This document shows, in pieces, positions 53,353 to 62,491 of a stretch of 64,000 bases of DNA (positions are counted from its first letter, which is position 1; each line of letters begins with the position of its first letter). Location of the stretch: contig CACNIK010000005.1 in NCBI GenBank assembly GCA_902620525.1, positions 1 to 64,000 of the forward strand, given 5' to 3'. Under the pieces are notes generated by a model. The model worked only from the letters and a program-made list of their open reading frames with translations, made no database searches and was not told the DNA's origin. The translations under genes and the position numbers were made by a program. This DNA comes from an uncultured Pelagibacteraceae bacterium (GTDB taxonomy: Bacteria > Pseudomonadota > Alphaproteobacteria > Pelagibacterales > Pelagibacteraceae).

Positions 53353-53943
53353 ATGAAACGAAAAGCTAAAATATTAAGAAAAACAAAAGAAACCAGCATT
53401 TCTGTAGCAGTCAATTTAGACGGCAAAGGGAAATATAAGATCAAAACTGGAATAGGTTTTTTGGATCATATGTTAGAGCAACTATCAAAACATTCTCTGA
53501 TAGATCTAGAGGTTAATGCTAAGGGCGACACTCATATTGACTTGCATCACACCACAGAAGACACGGGTATAGCCATTGGAGAAGCTATAAAAAAAGCTGC
53601 CGGCAATCGAAAAGGAATTACAAGATACGCTTCAACAATGATACCAATGGATGAAACACTAAGCCGCGTATCCATTGACGTATCAAACAGACCTTATTTA
53701 ATTTGGAAAGTAGATTTAGCAGTTGAAAAATTGGGTGAAATGGATACTGAACTTTTTAAAGAGTGGTTCCAAGCATTTTCTCAGTCAGCAGGAATTACTT
53801 TACATATAGAGAACATTTACGGTGATAATAGTCACCACAAAGTTGAGTCTTGTTATAAGGGATTAGCTAGGTCACTTAAGGATGCCTTAGCAATAGATAA
53901 AAGAATTAAAAATTCAATACCTTCAACAAAAGGCTCTATTTAA
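53353..53943 (+). CDS. hisB: Imidazoleglycerol-phosphate dehydratase
   Basis: HisB dehydrates imidazole glycerol phosphate in histidine synthesis. The 196-residue protein is monofunctional, without the phosphatase domain. It has the metal-binding [12 protein letters not shown] and DNSHHKVES motifs and [13 protein letters not shown]. It heads the cluster hisB-hisH-hisA-hisF-hisE; hisG, hisD, hisC and hisI are not in the window. A possible promoter (TTGATA at 53301 and a TATATA run near 53322) lies upstream. Confidence 0.97.
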   Translation: MKRKAKILRKTKETSISVAVNLDGKGKYKIKTGIGFLDHMLEQLSKHSLIDLEVNAKGDTHIDLHHTTEDTGIAIGEAIKKAAGNRKGITRYASTMIPMDETLSRVSIDVSNRPYLIWKVDLAVEKLGEMDTELFKEWFQAFSQSAGITLHIENIYGDNSHHKVESCYKGLARSLKDALAIDKRIKNSIPSTKGSI

Positions 53944-53948
53944 ATTTG

Positions 53949-54575
53949 ATGAACGTCACAATTGTTGACTACCAATCGGGCAATATAAGCTCAGTCATTA
54001 ACTCTTTTACAGAGGTCGCTAAAGGCAAAGTTAATCTTAAGGTAACTTCGGACATAAAGAAAATTAAATCTAGCGACAAAATTGTTTTGCCTGGTCAAGG
54101 GTCATTCAAAAGCTGCGTGGACTCTCTAAACAGTATTAATGGACTAGTTGACTCACTTAAAGAAACTGCAATGAATAGCAAGAAACCTTTGCTAGGAATT
54201 TGCGTTGGTTTACAAATGTTTGCTGATATCGGATATGAAGAAGCAGAAACAAAAGGACTTGGATGGATACCTGGAAAAGTTTCTAAAATTAATAATCAAA
54301 AAGGAAAATTTAAACTCCCACACATAGGCTGGAATGAAATTGAATTACAAAAGGAAAGCAAAATATTTAAGGATATAAAAAATAAATCTCACATGTATTT
54401 TGTCCATAGCTATGAATTTATTCCTGAAGATAAATCTATTATCTCAGCATTGACAGATTATTCATCAAAAATTGTTTGTGCAATTGAAAAAGATAACTTA
54501 TTTGGCACACAATTTCACCCTGAGAAGAGTGATAAAAACGGCTTAAAAATAATTGATAACTTTTTAAAATTATAA
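53949..54575 (+). CDS. hisH: Imidazole glycerol phosphate synthase glutaminase subunit
   Basis: HisH releases ammonia from glutamine for HisF. I use the ATG at 53949; an in-frame TTG just before it would add one residue. The protein of 208 residues is a class I glutaminase with the nucleophile Cys in LLGICVGLQMF and the His-Glu pair in GTQFHPEKS, and the oxyanion loop LPGQGSF. It shares one base with hisA. In this cluster hisH is separated from its partner hisF by hisA, the common order. Confidence 0.97.
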   Translation: MNVTIVDYQSGNISSVINSFTEVAKGKVNLKVTSDIKKIKSSDKIVLPGQGSFKSCVDSLNSINGLVDSLKETAMNSKKPLLGICVGLQMFADIGYEEAETKGLGWIPGKVSKINNQKGKFKLPHIGWNEIELQKESKIFKDIKNKSHMYFVHSYEFIPEDKSIISALTDYSSKIVCAIEKDNLFGTQFHPEKSDKNGLKIIDNFLKL

Positions 54576-55297
54576 TGAAAGTATTTCCCGCTATAGATAT
54601 TAAAGATAAAAAATGTGTGAGACTTATTAAGGGAGATTTTGAAAATAAAACTGAGTACAAAACCTCACCTGTTGATCAAGCAGCGAAATATAAAGACCAT
54701 GGTTTTAAAAATCTACACATTGTAGATTTAGACGGCGCTTTAACTGGTAAAACAATTAATTTAGATATTATATGTGAAATAGTAAATAAATACGATTTTA
54801 AAATTGAAATAGGCGGTGGCATAAGAAACTTAGAAAGTATTAAAAAATATATTGATGCAGGTGTTGAGAAAGTAATCTTAGGAAGTGGCGCAATTAAAGA
54901 TAAAGAATTTTTAAGAATAGCTTGCGATAAATTTAAGAACCAAATTGCTTTGGGTTTAGACGCAAAAGATGGAAACCTTTCTGTTTCTGGTTGGAAAGAA
55001 AATCTTAATATTAAAACTATAGATTTCTTAAAAGAAGTTAATGACTTTGGGGTGAGCAGAATCATTTTTACAGACATTAATAGAGATGGAATGAAAACCA
55101 ATCCTAATTTCGATGAGACAGTTAACATAGCTAATATTTCAAATTGTCCCGTTGTTATTTCAGGTGGAGTTTCTTCGATAAATGATATTAAGAAGGCAAA
55201 AGATTTAAATAATAAAAAAGTTGAGGGTATAATAGTTGGAAAAGCAATTTACGACGGTGATATTAAGCTAGAAGATTTGGCAAAAGAGATAAATTAA
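54575..55297 (+). CDS. hisA: Phosphoribosylformimino-AICAR ribotide isomerase
   Basis: HisA isomerises ProFAR to PRFAR. The 240-residue TIM barrel starts MKVFPAIDIKDKKCVRLIKGDF with the catalytic Asp, has HIVDLDGALTGK, EIGGGIRNLES, TDINRDGMKTNPNF with the second catalytic Asp and VISGGVSSINDI. It follows hisH with one overlapping base. The gene is followed by a 45-codon ORF and hisF. Confidence 0.97.
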   Translation: MKVFPAIDIKDKKCVRLIKGDFENKTEYKTSPVDQAAKYKDHGFKNLHIVDLDGALTGKTINLDIICEIVNKYDFKIEIGGGIRNLESIKKYIDAGVEKVILGSGAIKDKEFLRIACDKFKNQIALGLDAKDGNLSVSGWKENLNIKTIDFLKEVNDFGVSRIIFTDINRDGMKTNPNFDETVNIANISNCPVVISGGVSSINDIKKAKDLNNKKVEGIIVGKAIYDGDIKLEDLAKEIN

Positions 55298-55298
55298 A

Positions 55299-55436
55299 AT
55301 GGTTGCAAAATTATCTACGATTAGACGTAAAATTAGGAATAGAGAAAAACTTGGGTTTTCAGAGAGAGCTAGAGCAGTAAATAAAGGATTGTTACCAAGT
55401 AAAGTAAAAAAAAAGAGAAAAAATGTTAAAAAATAG
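55299..55436 (+). CDS. Small basic protein (45 aa) between hisA and hisF
   Basis: From the ATG at 55299, one base after the hisA stop, 45 codons run to TAG at 55434-55436, overlapping the hisF start (55423) by 14 bases. The product starts [20 protein letters not shown] and ends in a [13 protein letters not shown] tail: nearly half of its residues are Lys or Arg. The spacing is that of a coupled gene, and no other feature explains the 125-base gap. Composition recalls small ribosome-associated or RNA-binding proteins, but no family was recognised. Confidence 0.6.
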   Translation: MVAKLSTIRRKIRNREKLGFSERARAVNKGLLPSKVKKKRKNVKK

Positions 55437-56181
55437 AATTATACCATGTCTTGATGTTAAAAACGGAAGAGTCGTAAAAGGAATTAACTTCGTTGAGCTC
55501 AAAGATGCTGGAGATCCAGTCGAACAAGCTAAAATCTATAGTGATGGTGGAGCTGATGAAATTTGTTTCTTAGATATCACCGCATCTAATGAAAATAGAG
55601 ATACGATCATAGATATTGTTAGAAAAACTGCAAAAGAATGTTTCGTCCCTTTAACTGTTGGAGGTGGTGTGAGAACTATTCGAAATATTACTGATTTGTT
55701 GTTAGCGGGAGCAGATAAAGTTTCCATAAATACTGCAGCAGTTAAAAATATTGATTTTGTTAAAGAAGCCTCTAAAAAATTTGGATCTCAATGCATCGTT
55801 GTAGCTATAGATGCTAAAAAAGTTTCAGAGAGCAAATGGGAGGTGTTTACTCACGGAGGAAGAAATAAAACAGGTATCGATGCTGTAGAATTTGCCAAAA
55901 AAGTAGAAACTAATGGAGCTGGAGAAATTCTCCTAACTTCAATGGATAAAGACGGGACTAAATCTGGTTATGATGTAGATTTACTAAAAGCTATTTCTAA
56001 AAGCACCAATATTCCTGTTATAGCATCTGGTGGAGTTGGAACATTAGATCATTTATACGATGGCATAGTTGAAGGCGGAGCAAGTGCTGTACTTGCGGCG
56101 TCTATTTTCCACTATGGAGAATTTACTATTAAAGATACAAAAGAATATTTAAAGTTAAAGAATATTCCAGTAAGGTTGTAA
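55423..56181 (+). CDS. hisF: Imidazole glycerol phosphate synthase cyclase subunit
   Basis: HisF uses ammonia from HisH to convert PRFAR into IGP and AICAR; AICAR can then enter purine synthesis through PurH. The 252-residue TIM barrel has the catalytic Asp in [50 protein letters not shown] with the second Asp and [12 protein letters not shown]. The start overlaps the small basic ORF by 14 bases. Confidence 0.98.
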   Translation: MLKNRIIPCLDVKNGRVVKGINFVELKDAGDPVEQAKIYSDGGADEICFLDITASNENRDTIIDIVRKTAKECFVPLTVGGGVRTIRNITDLLLAGADKVSINTAAVKNIDFVKEASKKFGSQCIVVAIDAKKVSESKWEVFTHGGRNKTGIDAVEFAKKVETNGAGEILLTSMDKDGTKSGYDVDLLKAISKSTNIPVIASGGVGTLDHLYDGIVEGGASAVLAASIFHYGEFTIKDTKEYLKLKNIPVRL

Positions 56182-56182
56182 A

Positions 56183-56455
56183 ATGCTTAAAAATTTGGAA
56201 GATTTAATAAAAACAATCAGAGATCGAAAAAACTCATCTCCTGACAAATCCTATACAAACAAACTATTAAAAGACAAAAATTTATCTGTTTCTAAAGTGA
56301 AGGAAGAAGTTGCTGAGTTGATTGAGGCTGTGGAAAAAAATACAAATAAAATTCACGAAAGTGCTGATGTGATATATCATCTATTGGTATATTTAGAAGC
56401 TAATAACATAAAAATTGAAGATGTTATGAAAGAGTTAGAAAAGAGGAAAAAATAA
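56183..56455 (+). CDS. hisE: Phosphoribosyl-ATP pyrophosphatase
   Basis: HisE hydrolyses phosphoribosyl-ATP in the second step of histidine synthesis. The 90-residue all-helical protein has SYTNKLLKDKNLSVSKVKEEVAELIEA, with the metal-binding Glu residues, and ESADVIYHLLVYLEANNI. It is not fused to HisI. It begins one base after hisF and its stop shares one base with the HIT gene start. Confidence 0.95.
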   Translation: MLKNLEDLIKTIRDRKNSSPDKSYTNKLLKDKNLSVSKVKEEVAELIEAVEKNTNKIHESADVIYHLLVYLEANNIKIEDVMKELEKRKK

Positions 56456-56811
56456 TGTCTTATAATAAAGATAATATTTTTGCTAAAATTCTCAGAGGTG
56501 AAATACCTTGTAAAAAAATCTTTGAAAATGATTATGTCTTATCTTTTCACGATATAAATCCCCAAAAAAAAATTCATGCACTTGTTATTCCTAAAGGTGA
56601 ATATATTGATTTAGATGATTTCAATAAGAAAGCTAGTGACAAGGAAATTACTGAATTTCATAAAGCCATAAGTCATGTTTCAAGTTTATTAGGTGCTTCA
56701 AACAAAGGTTATAGAGTACTTTCAAATATTGGTTCTGACGGAGGTCAAGAAGTTCCACACTTGCACTTTCATATATTTGCAGGAGAAAAAATTGGAAAGA
56801 TGGTTGCATAA
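56455..56811 (+). CDS. hinT: HIT family nucleotide-binding protein
   Basis: The 118-residue protein has the HIT fold with IFAKILRGEIPCKKIFEND, SFHDINPQKKIHALVIPKG and the catalytic histidine triad HLHFHIFAG near the C-terminus. HinT-type proteins hydrolyse adenosine 5'-phosphoramidates. It follows hisE at once, a linkage often seen in alphaproteobacteria. Confidence 0.95.
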   Translation: MSYNKDNIFAKILRGEIPCKKIFENDYVLSFHDINPQKKIHALVIPKGEYIDLDDFNKKASDKEITEFHKAISHVSSLLGASNKGYRVLSNIGSDGGQEVPHLHFHIFAGEKIGKMVA

Positions 56812-56812
56812 G

Positions 56813-57322
56813 ATGAAAAAAGTTCAAAGATATTTTTTGGATTATGAATTTTCAAAAAATCATAAGGCTCAAAGTATCCAAATTAAAAACTTATTAAAAA
56901 TTTTCCTTAATGATAAAAAAAATTATGAAATAAATAAATTTTTTTACAAACAAATAGGAAAAGACCACTTTTGGAGAGACAGACTTGTATGGACAGACAA
57001 ACAATGGCTTAAATATTCATCTAGTCCACTCCTAGAAACTTGGATTCTTAAAGACGAAAAAAACGAATTAATCGGATATTATGAAATCGAAAAACATGAC
57101 AATAAAGAATTTGAGCTAATAAACATGGGTATATTAAGTGAACACAGATCAAAAGGCTATGGATCTCTTCTGTTAAATCATGTTCTTAAAAAATCTTTTG
57201 ACAATAAAGCTAATAAAGTGTGGGTTCATACTTGTTCATTAGATCACAAATTTGCCCTAGCTAATTACTTATCTCGAGGATTTAAAATATTCAAAAAAGA
57301 ACAGATTGATTTTGTAGCTTAA
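56813..57322 (+). CDS. GNAT family N-acetyltransferase
   Basis: I start this gene at the ATG at 56813, one base after the HIT stop; a longer upstream reading lies inside the HIT gene. The 169-residue protein ends with a GNAT acetyl-CoA binding fold: INMGILSEHRSKGYGSLLLNHVLKKS contains the R-x-x-G-x-G loop (about 120-125), then VWVHTCSLDHKFALANYLSRGFKIFKKE. The N-terminal third is unlike typical GNATs. The acceptor is unknown. Convergent with lolA, overlapping by four bases. Confidence 0.8.
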   Translation: MKKVQRYFLDYEFSKNHKAQSIQIKNLLKIFLNDKKNYEINKFFYKQIGKDHFWRDRLVWTDKQWLKYSSSPLLETWILKDEKNELIGYYEIEKHDNKEFELINMGILSEHRSKGYGSLLLNHVLKKSFDNKANKVWVHTCSLDHKFALANYLSRGFKIFKKEQIDFVA

Positions 57323-57876
57323 CCTTTGCTTGGTAAAGTAAAAACATTACTATTAATCTTTTGATTTAATGAGGTAATCTCAATTTCAAATGCTATTTGA
57401 TTATTATACTGATCAAACGAAGTCCATCCAGCTAGTAAAAATTTTTTTTTATCAAATTTAATAAACGTTTTGATATTATTTTTATCGATAAAAACAATAT
57501 TTATATAATCATCTATAATTGTGCTACTTTCATTTATAACTTTAATTAATTTGTTTTTGTTAAGAATATTTATAAAAGTGGATTTAGATAACGGATAAAA
57601 AAGTGTTTTTCCGTACCTTTTTTGTGTAATTGCCATCATCTTTTTATTTACAATAAGCTCCTTTTCATTTTTGTTTATGTAATCACATTTTAACTTGCCA
57701 GGAAAAGCAAGAATACATTTGCCTTTTTCTATATTTTCATTTGTTTTCTGAGTAAATTTAAATTGAATATTATCTATATTTTTCAAATTATTTATGATTT
57801 TAGATTTCTCGTTTACACTAGAGTGTGTAAAAATTAAAAATAAACAAAAAAAAATAACAACTCTTATTGCTCTCAA
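57319..57876 (-). CDS. lolA: Outer-membrane lipoprotein carrier protein LolA
   Basis: LolA carries lipoproteins across the periplasm to the outer membrane. The 185-residue protein has a signal peptide (about 1-20) and the LolA pattern NNLKNIDNIQFKFTQ, GKCILAFPGKLKCDYINKNEKELIV, and a C-terminal EIEITSLNQKINSNVFTLP. It is divergent in sequence but the motif order and its place after ftsK, which is typical, support the call. Confidence 0.85.
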   Translation of the reverse strand: MRAIRVVIFFCLFLIFTHSSVNEKSKIINNLKNIDNIQFKFTQKTNENIEKGKCILAFPGKLKCDYINKNEKELIVNKKMMAITQKRYGKTLFYPLSKSTFINILNKNKLIKVINESSTIIDDYINIVFIDKNNIKTFIKFDKKKFLLAGWTSFDQYNNQIAFEIEITSLNQKINSNVFTLPSKG

Positions 57877-57878
57877 CC

Positions 57879-59957
57879 TTATAATACCTCTCGTTTACCG
57901 ACATGATTTGCTTTGCTTACGATCCCTTTTTCCTCCATCATATCAATAATTCTAGCCGCTCTGTTATATCCTATTTGCAATTTTCTTTGTAAAAAACTAG
58001 TTGATGCCTTACCTTCGGACTTAACTAAATTAACTGCTTCATTATAGAGTTCATCACCTTCTCCAGCTGAAATATTACTGTCATCTTCTGATGAGTTTGA
58101 AACAGAAGTAATATCATCGATATAATCAGGTTCTCCTTGAGCCCGCAAAACACTACTTATTTTCTCTATTTCTTTTTCAGAAACATAAGGGCCATGAATT
58201 CTTATGATTCTATTTGCCGACGACATGAAAAGCATATCCCCTTTACCCAATAGTTGTTCTGCGCCTTGTTCTCCAAGTATGGTTCTGCTATCTATTTTTG
58301 AACTTACTTGAAAAGAAACTCGTGTTGGAAAATTAGCTTTAATAGTTCCAGTGATCACATCAACACTAGGTCTTTGAGTTGCCATAATAATGTGGATGCC
58401 AGCTGCTCGTGCCATTTGTGATAACTTCTGAATGTAATTTTCAATTTCTTTTCCAGCCACCAACATAAGATCAGACATTTCATCAACTACAACAACAATG
58501 TAAGGCATTTTTAATTTGTGTTTTTCATTGTAGCCGTCAATATTTCTCACCCCGACCTTTGACATGAGCTTATACCTGTTGTTCATCTCTTTAACCGTCC
58601 ACCCAAGGGCAGAGGTAGCTTTTTTTGCATCAGTAATAACAGGAGATAATAAATGAGGTATTCCTTCATAAGCAGAAAGTTCAAGCATTTTTGGATCAAT
58701 TAAAATCAATTTACAAAGTTCAGGACTTAACTTGTATAACAATGATGTTATTATTGTATTAACACAAACAGATTTACCAGACCCTGTTGTACCTGCAATT
58801 AATAAATGAGGCATTGAAGTCAAATCACCTATTATTGGAACTCCCGAAATATTTTTCCCTAAAGCTATTGGTAATTTTAAATCTCGACTTTTAAAACGCT
58901 CATTTGATATAATTTCTCTTAAAAAAACACCTTCTCTTTTTTCATTAGGTATTTCTATCCCCACAGTATTTTTTCCAGGAATTACAGCAACCCTCGCTGA
59001 TGTAGAGCTAGTATTTCTTGCTAGATCATCAGATAAATTTATAATTTTTGAAACTTTAACACCAGCAGCAGGCTCGAATTCATATAAACTTACAACTGGT
59101 CCATTGTTAATTTTTTGTATTTGTCCATTAATTCCAAAGTCTTGTAAAATTCCTTCCATAAATTTGCCATCTGGTCTATTTTTATTCATTTCCTGAGGAG
59201 ATAATTTTGAATTATTTTTCTCTAATAAATCGATTGATGGTAATTGAAATTTTTTTGATTTTTCAAAAGTTTTTGTCTGATCTTTAGCAAATAAAAAACT
59301 TTGCTGAGTTTCTTTTTTTTCGTCATTTAATATATTTTCTGCCATTACTTCATTGCTTTCATTTTCGACAACTTCATTTCTTTTTTTAGAGGAAGATGAA
59401 AATATTCTTGAAACAATTTTTTTAAAATTGATATCAGAACTTAGAATAAAAAAAAGTATTGTTAAAGCAATCAGAGCAAAACTTGTATACTGATTTTCTA
59501 TTAATGGAGTGTATTGGTATATAAAATTATATATTAATTCTCCGATGAAACCTGAATTACCGTTGTCAAGTAGCCAAAAAGAATTATTAAATGTTATATG
59601 TAAAAATGTACATCCAAAAATTAGATACAAAGTTAAAAAAAATAACTTGTAAATAATATTTTTTAACTCTTTTTCAATGATTAATTTCAAACCCCACGAA
59701 ATTAAAGTAGCTAGTATTAAAAACGAGATTAAACCAAAACTTTGTAACAAAAAATCTGAAACCTTGCTTCCATATATACCAAAGAAATTTTTTATATTTG
59801 AGTTAGATTCACCATATATTAACGAAGGATCTGACGGAGAATAAGTCGCGAATGAAATTGTCAAAGCTATTCCTAATGAAATTAGGACTAATCCAACAAA
59901 CTCAAAGGTTCGCTTTTTTAAAAAATTTGTTAAACTATTTAAAAAGTTTGTATTCAT
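57879..59957 (-). CDS. ftsK: DNA translocase FtsK
   Basis: FtsK coordinates chromosome dimer resolution and segregation with division. The 692-residue protein has four N-terminal membrane helices (about 18-185), a short linker, the motor domain with Walker A GTTGSGKSV (389-397), Walker B IVVVVDEMSDLM and QMARAAGIHIIMATQRPSVDVITG, and a C-terminal gamma winged helix (about 625-692) that reads KOPS sites. The linker is much shorter than in E. coli. It is divergent from the ubiH-like gene over only 33 bases. Confidence 0.97.
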   Translation of the reverse strand: MNTNFLNSLTNFLKKRTFEFVGLVLISLGIALTISFATYSPSDPSLIYGESNSNIKNFFGIYGSKVSDFLLQSFGLISFLILATLISWGLKLIIEKELKNIIYKLFFLTLYLIFGCTFLHITFNNSFWLLDNGNSGFIGELIYNFIYQYTPLIENQYTSFALIALTILFFILSSDINFKKIVSRIFSSSSKKRNEVVENESNEVMAENILNDEKKETQQSFLFAKDQTKTFEKSKKFQLPSIDLLEKNNSKLSPQEMNKNRPDGKFMEGILQDFGINGQIQKINNGPVVSLYEFEPAAGVKVSKIINLSDDLARNTSSTSARVAVIPGKNTVGIEIPNEKREGVFLREIISNERFKSRDLKLPIALGKNISGVPIIGDLTSMPHLLIAGTTGSGKSVCVNTIITSLLYKLSPELCKLILIDPKMLELSAYEGIPHLLSPVITDAKKATSALGWTVKEMNNRYKLMSKVGVRNIDGYNEKHKLKMPYIVVVVDEMSDLMLVAGKEIENYIQKLSQMARAAGIHIIMATQRPSVDVITGTIKANFPTRVSFQVSSKIDSRTILGEQGAEQLLGKGDMLFMSSANRIIRIHGPYVSEKEIEKISSVLRAQGEPDYIDDITSVSNSSEDDSNISAGEGDELYNEAVNLVKSEGKASTSFLQRKLQIGYNRAARIIDMMEEKGIVSKANHVGKREVL

Positions 59958-59990
59958 ATCGAATCGTAATACTTACTTTTTATCATTATT

Positions 59991-61121
59991 ATGAAAAAAC
60001 ATAAAATATGCATTGTAGGTGGTGGTTTAACTGGCCTGATATCTGCTCTTGTTTTAAGTGAAAGAGGATTGGATATAGATTTAATACTTGAAAATAATAC
60101 TTCTAAAAACAAAGATTTAAGAGTTACAGCAATATCTGAGAAAAATATGGAATTTTTAAAATCTACGATAAAAAATATCAATTTAAAATTATTTTATCCC
60201 GTAAAAAAAATTAATCTTTTTTTTGAGAAGAATAATCAAATGAAAAATTTTCTAAATTTTGATGAAAATAAAAATTTAATGTATTTTTTTGAAAACAGAT
60301 TGACCAAAGATCATTTATCTAAATTATTGAAAAAAACCAAAATTAAAATTCAAAAAAAAACAATAAAATCAATCGATCTAGCGGAAAATAAAATCTTTAC
60401 TAATTTTTCTTCAAAATCATATGATTTATTAGTTTTATGTTTGGGAGCAAACTCTCCAATCTATCAAAAGATAAGTGGCAACAGGAAAATCGAAAAAAAT
60501 TACAAAGAACATTCCATAACTTGTTCTGTTAATCATCAGATTAAAAATATTGGAGCTCAACAGTTCTTTTTGAAAGAAGGACCTCTTGCAATATTACCCT
60601 ATAGTAAAAATAAATTCTCTGTAGTATGGAGTATTGAAGATATATATTTTTTAAAAAACAAAAAAAATATTACAAACTATTTAAAAACCAAACTATCAAA
60701 TTTATTAAAAACAAATAAAATATCTTTAGGGAATATTCAAAGTTATCCTCTAAAATTATCACTAAAAAGAAACTATTATAAAAAGAATATAATAATTTTA
60801 GGAGATGGACTGCATGTAGTTCATCCTTTAGCAGGACAAGGGTTCAATCTAATTTTAAGAGATATTGAAAAATTGAATGAACTTATTTCTAACAACCTTA
60901 GATTGGGGTTAACTATTAAAGATTCGAATATTCCAAAAGATTTATCAGATAGCAGGAAACCAGAAAACTTATTAATGGGTCTAGGGATTGACACAACTAG
61001 AAAATTTTTTAAAAGTAATAAATATTTAGATCCAATAAAAGAAAACATTTTAAATAATTTTTCCAAATCAACATTACTAAAAAAAATTACTAAAAGAGTT
61101 GCAAACCTAGGTTTAAGCTAA
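59991..61121 (+). CDS. FAD-dependent ubiquinone-biosynthesis hydroxylase (UbiH/UbiF/UbiL family)
   Basis: The 376-residue flavoprotein has the FAD dinucleotide motif IVGGGLTGLISALVL (about 8-22), the second FAD motif GDGLHVVHPLAGQGFNLILRDI (near 273-293) and an overall pattern of aromatic-ring monooxygenases of ubiquinone synthesis. It is divergent and Lys-rich. Exact position of ring hydroxylation cannot be assigned, since alphaproteobacterial enzymes may act at one or several positions. It is divergent from ftsK and overlaps mnmE by one base. Confidence 0.85.
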   Translation: MKKHKICIVGGGLTGLISALVLSERGLDIDLILENNTSKNKDLRVTAISEKNMEFLKSTIKNINLKLFYPVKKINLFFEKNNQMKNFLNFDENKNLMYFFENRLTKDHLSKLLKKTKIKIQKKTIKSIDLAENKIFTNFSSKSYDLLVLCLGANSPIYQKISGNRKIEKNYKEHSITCSVNHQIKNIGAQQFFLKEGPLAILPYSKNKFSVVWSIEDIYFLKNKKNITNYLKTKLSNLLKTNKISLGNIQSYPLKLSLKRNYYKKNIIILGDGLHVVHPLAGQGFNLILRDIEKLNELISNNLRLGLTIKDSNIPKDLSDSRKPENLLMGLGIDTTRKFFKSNKYLDPIKENILNNFSKSTLLKKITKRVANLGLS

Positions 61122-62449
61122 TGAATATTTTTGCCTTGTCTTCTGGTAGAGGTCCATGTGGTATAGCTATTATTAGAATGTCGGGACCTGATACTTTAAG
61201 TATATGCAAACTGATTTCTAAAGAAAAAAAGATTAAAGAAAATGAGATAAACCTCTGTAAATTTTTTGATCCAAGCAATGGCACTATTATTGATCCTGAA
61301 GCTTTAATCTTATGGTTTCCAAAGCCAAATAGTTTTACTGGTGATGATTTAGCAGAATTTCATGTTCATGGAAGTAACGCAATCATTAGTTATTTTCTTA
61401 AAGTATTATCTAGCCAAAAAAACTGTAGAATGGCTGAACCTGGAGAATTCACTAAGCTAGCTTTTCAAAATAATAAAATTGACCTGTTAAAAGCTGAGAG
61501 TATTGGGGATCTAATACACTCTGAAACCGAGCTACAAAGAAAACAAGCAGTAAATTTAGTTAATGGCCATGCTTCCAAATATTACGATGATTTAAGATCA
61601 AAATTGATAAAATCACTTTCTTTTATTGAGGCTAAAATTGATTTTGCTGAGGATGACCTTCCTGAAAATGTCCTTAAAGAAGCCCATAAATCAATTAAAT
61701 CGATTCACAGTGATATAAGTAAAATTATTAATGATAATAAAGTAGGTGAAAAAATCAGAGACGGATTCCGAGTTTCAATCGTTGGCGAAACCAATGTTGG
61801 AAAATCATCTTTATTAAATTTGTTATCAAAAAGAGATGCAGCAATAGTCTCTGATGAAGCTGGAACAACTAGAGATGTCATTGAGACGTATCTAAATTTA
61901 GATGGTTATCCAGTTATTCTTGCAGATACAGCTGGAATCAGAGAAGCAAAAAATGATGTTGAAAAAAAGGGGATATCATTAGCGTTAAGTAAATTTAAAG
62001 AAGCCGATTTAAATATTGTAGTAATTGATAATTCAAACAAAAAAATTAGCGATAAAATAAGGTCTATGATTAATAAAGACTCAATAGTTTTACTAAATAA
62101 ATCTGATGTTCAAGCTAAAGAAAATCATAAATTTGATGTAGATGCCGTACTAGCATCTGTAAAAGATAATAAAAATATTGATAAGTTAATAAATTTAATC
62201 AAACAGAAACTCAATAAAAAATTTTCATCAAATAACAGTGCATTAATTTCAAGAGAGAGACATAGAGTAAAGTTAAATGAGTGTTTGAAAGAGATAGATA
62301 AGTTTCTAAAGAAAGATCAAAACAAAGACTTAGAATTAGCTGCTGAGGATTTAAGAATGGCTACACGACACCTTGGTAGTATAGTTGGCAAGGTAGACGT
62401 AGAAGAAATACTTGGATCTATATTTAAGGACTTCTGTATAGGCAAATAA
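61121..62449 (+). CDS. mnmE: tRNA modification GTPase MnmE
   Basis: MnmE works with MnmG to add cmnm5 to U34 of tRNAs. The 442-residue protein has the N-terminal folate-binding domain starting MNIFALSSGRGPCGIAIIR, the inserted GTPase domain with GETNVGKSS (222-230), GTTRDV, DTAGIRE and NKSD, and the C-terminal CIGK tail (the family's CxGK), whose Cys is essential. The partner gene mnmG follows after 42 bases on the same strand. Confidence 0.98.
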   Translation: MNIFALSSGRGPCGIAIIRMSGPDTLSICKLISKEKKIKENEINLCKFFDPSNGTIIDPEALILWFPKPNSFTGDDLAEFHVHGSNAIISYFLKVLSSQKNCRMAEPGEFTKLAFQNNKIDLLKAESIGDLIHSETELQRKQAVNLVNGHASKYYDDLRSKLIKSLSFIEAKIDFAEDDLPENVLKEAHKSIKSIHSDISKIINDNKVGEKIRDGFRVSIVGETNVGKSSLLNLLSKRDAAIVSDEAGTTRDVIETYLNLDGYPVILADTAGIREAKNDVEKKGISLALSKFKEADLNIVVIDNSNKKISDKIRSMINKDSIVLLNKSDVQAKENHKFDVDAVLASVKDNKNIDKLINLIKQKLNKKFSSNNSALISRERHRVKLNECLKEIDKFLKKDQNKDLELAAEDLRMATRHLGSIVGKVDVEEILGSIFKDFCIGK

Positions 62450-62491
62450 AATAGCTCTTGTATTATTAATTTAGAGCGTTACATTCACCTC

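Noticed and set aside
54676..55128. 150-codon minus-strand ORF inside hisA
   Set aside because: It is antisense to conserved HisA barrel motifs; the length comes from low stop-codon frequency in the antisense frame.
56693..56812. Longer N-terminus for the GNAT gene starting inside the HIT gene
   Set aside because: The extra 40 residues translate the HIT active-site region out of frame; the ATG at 56813 right after the HIT stop is the natural start.
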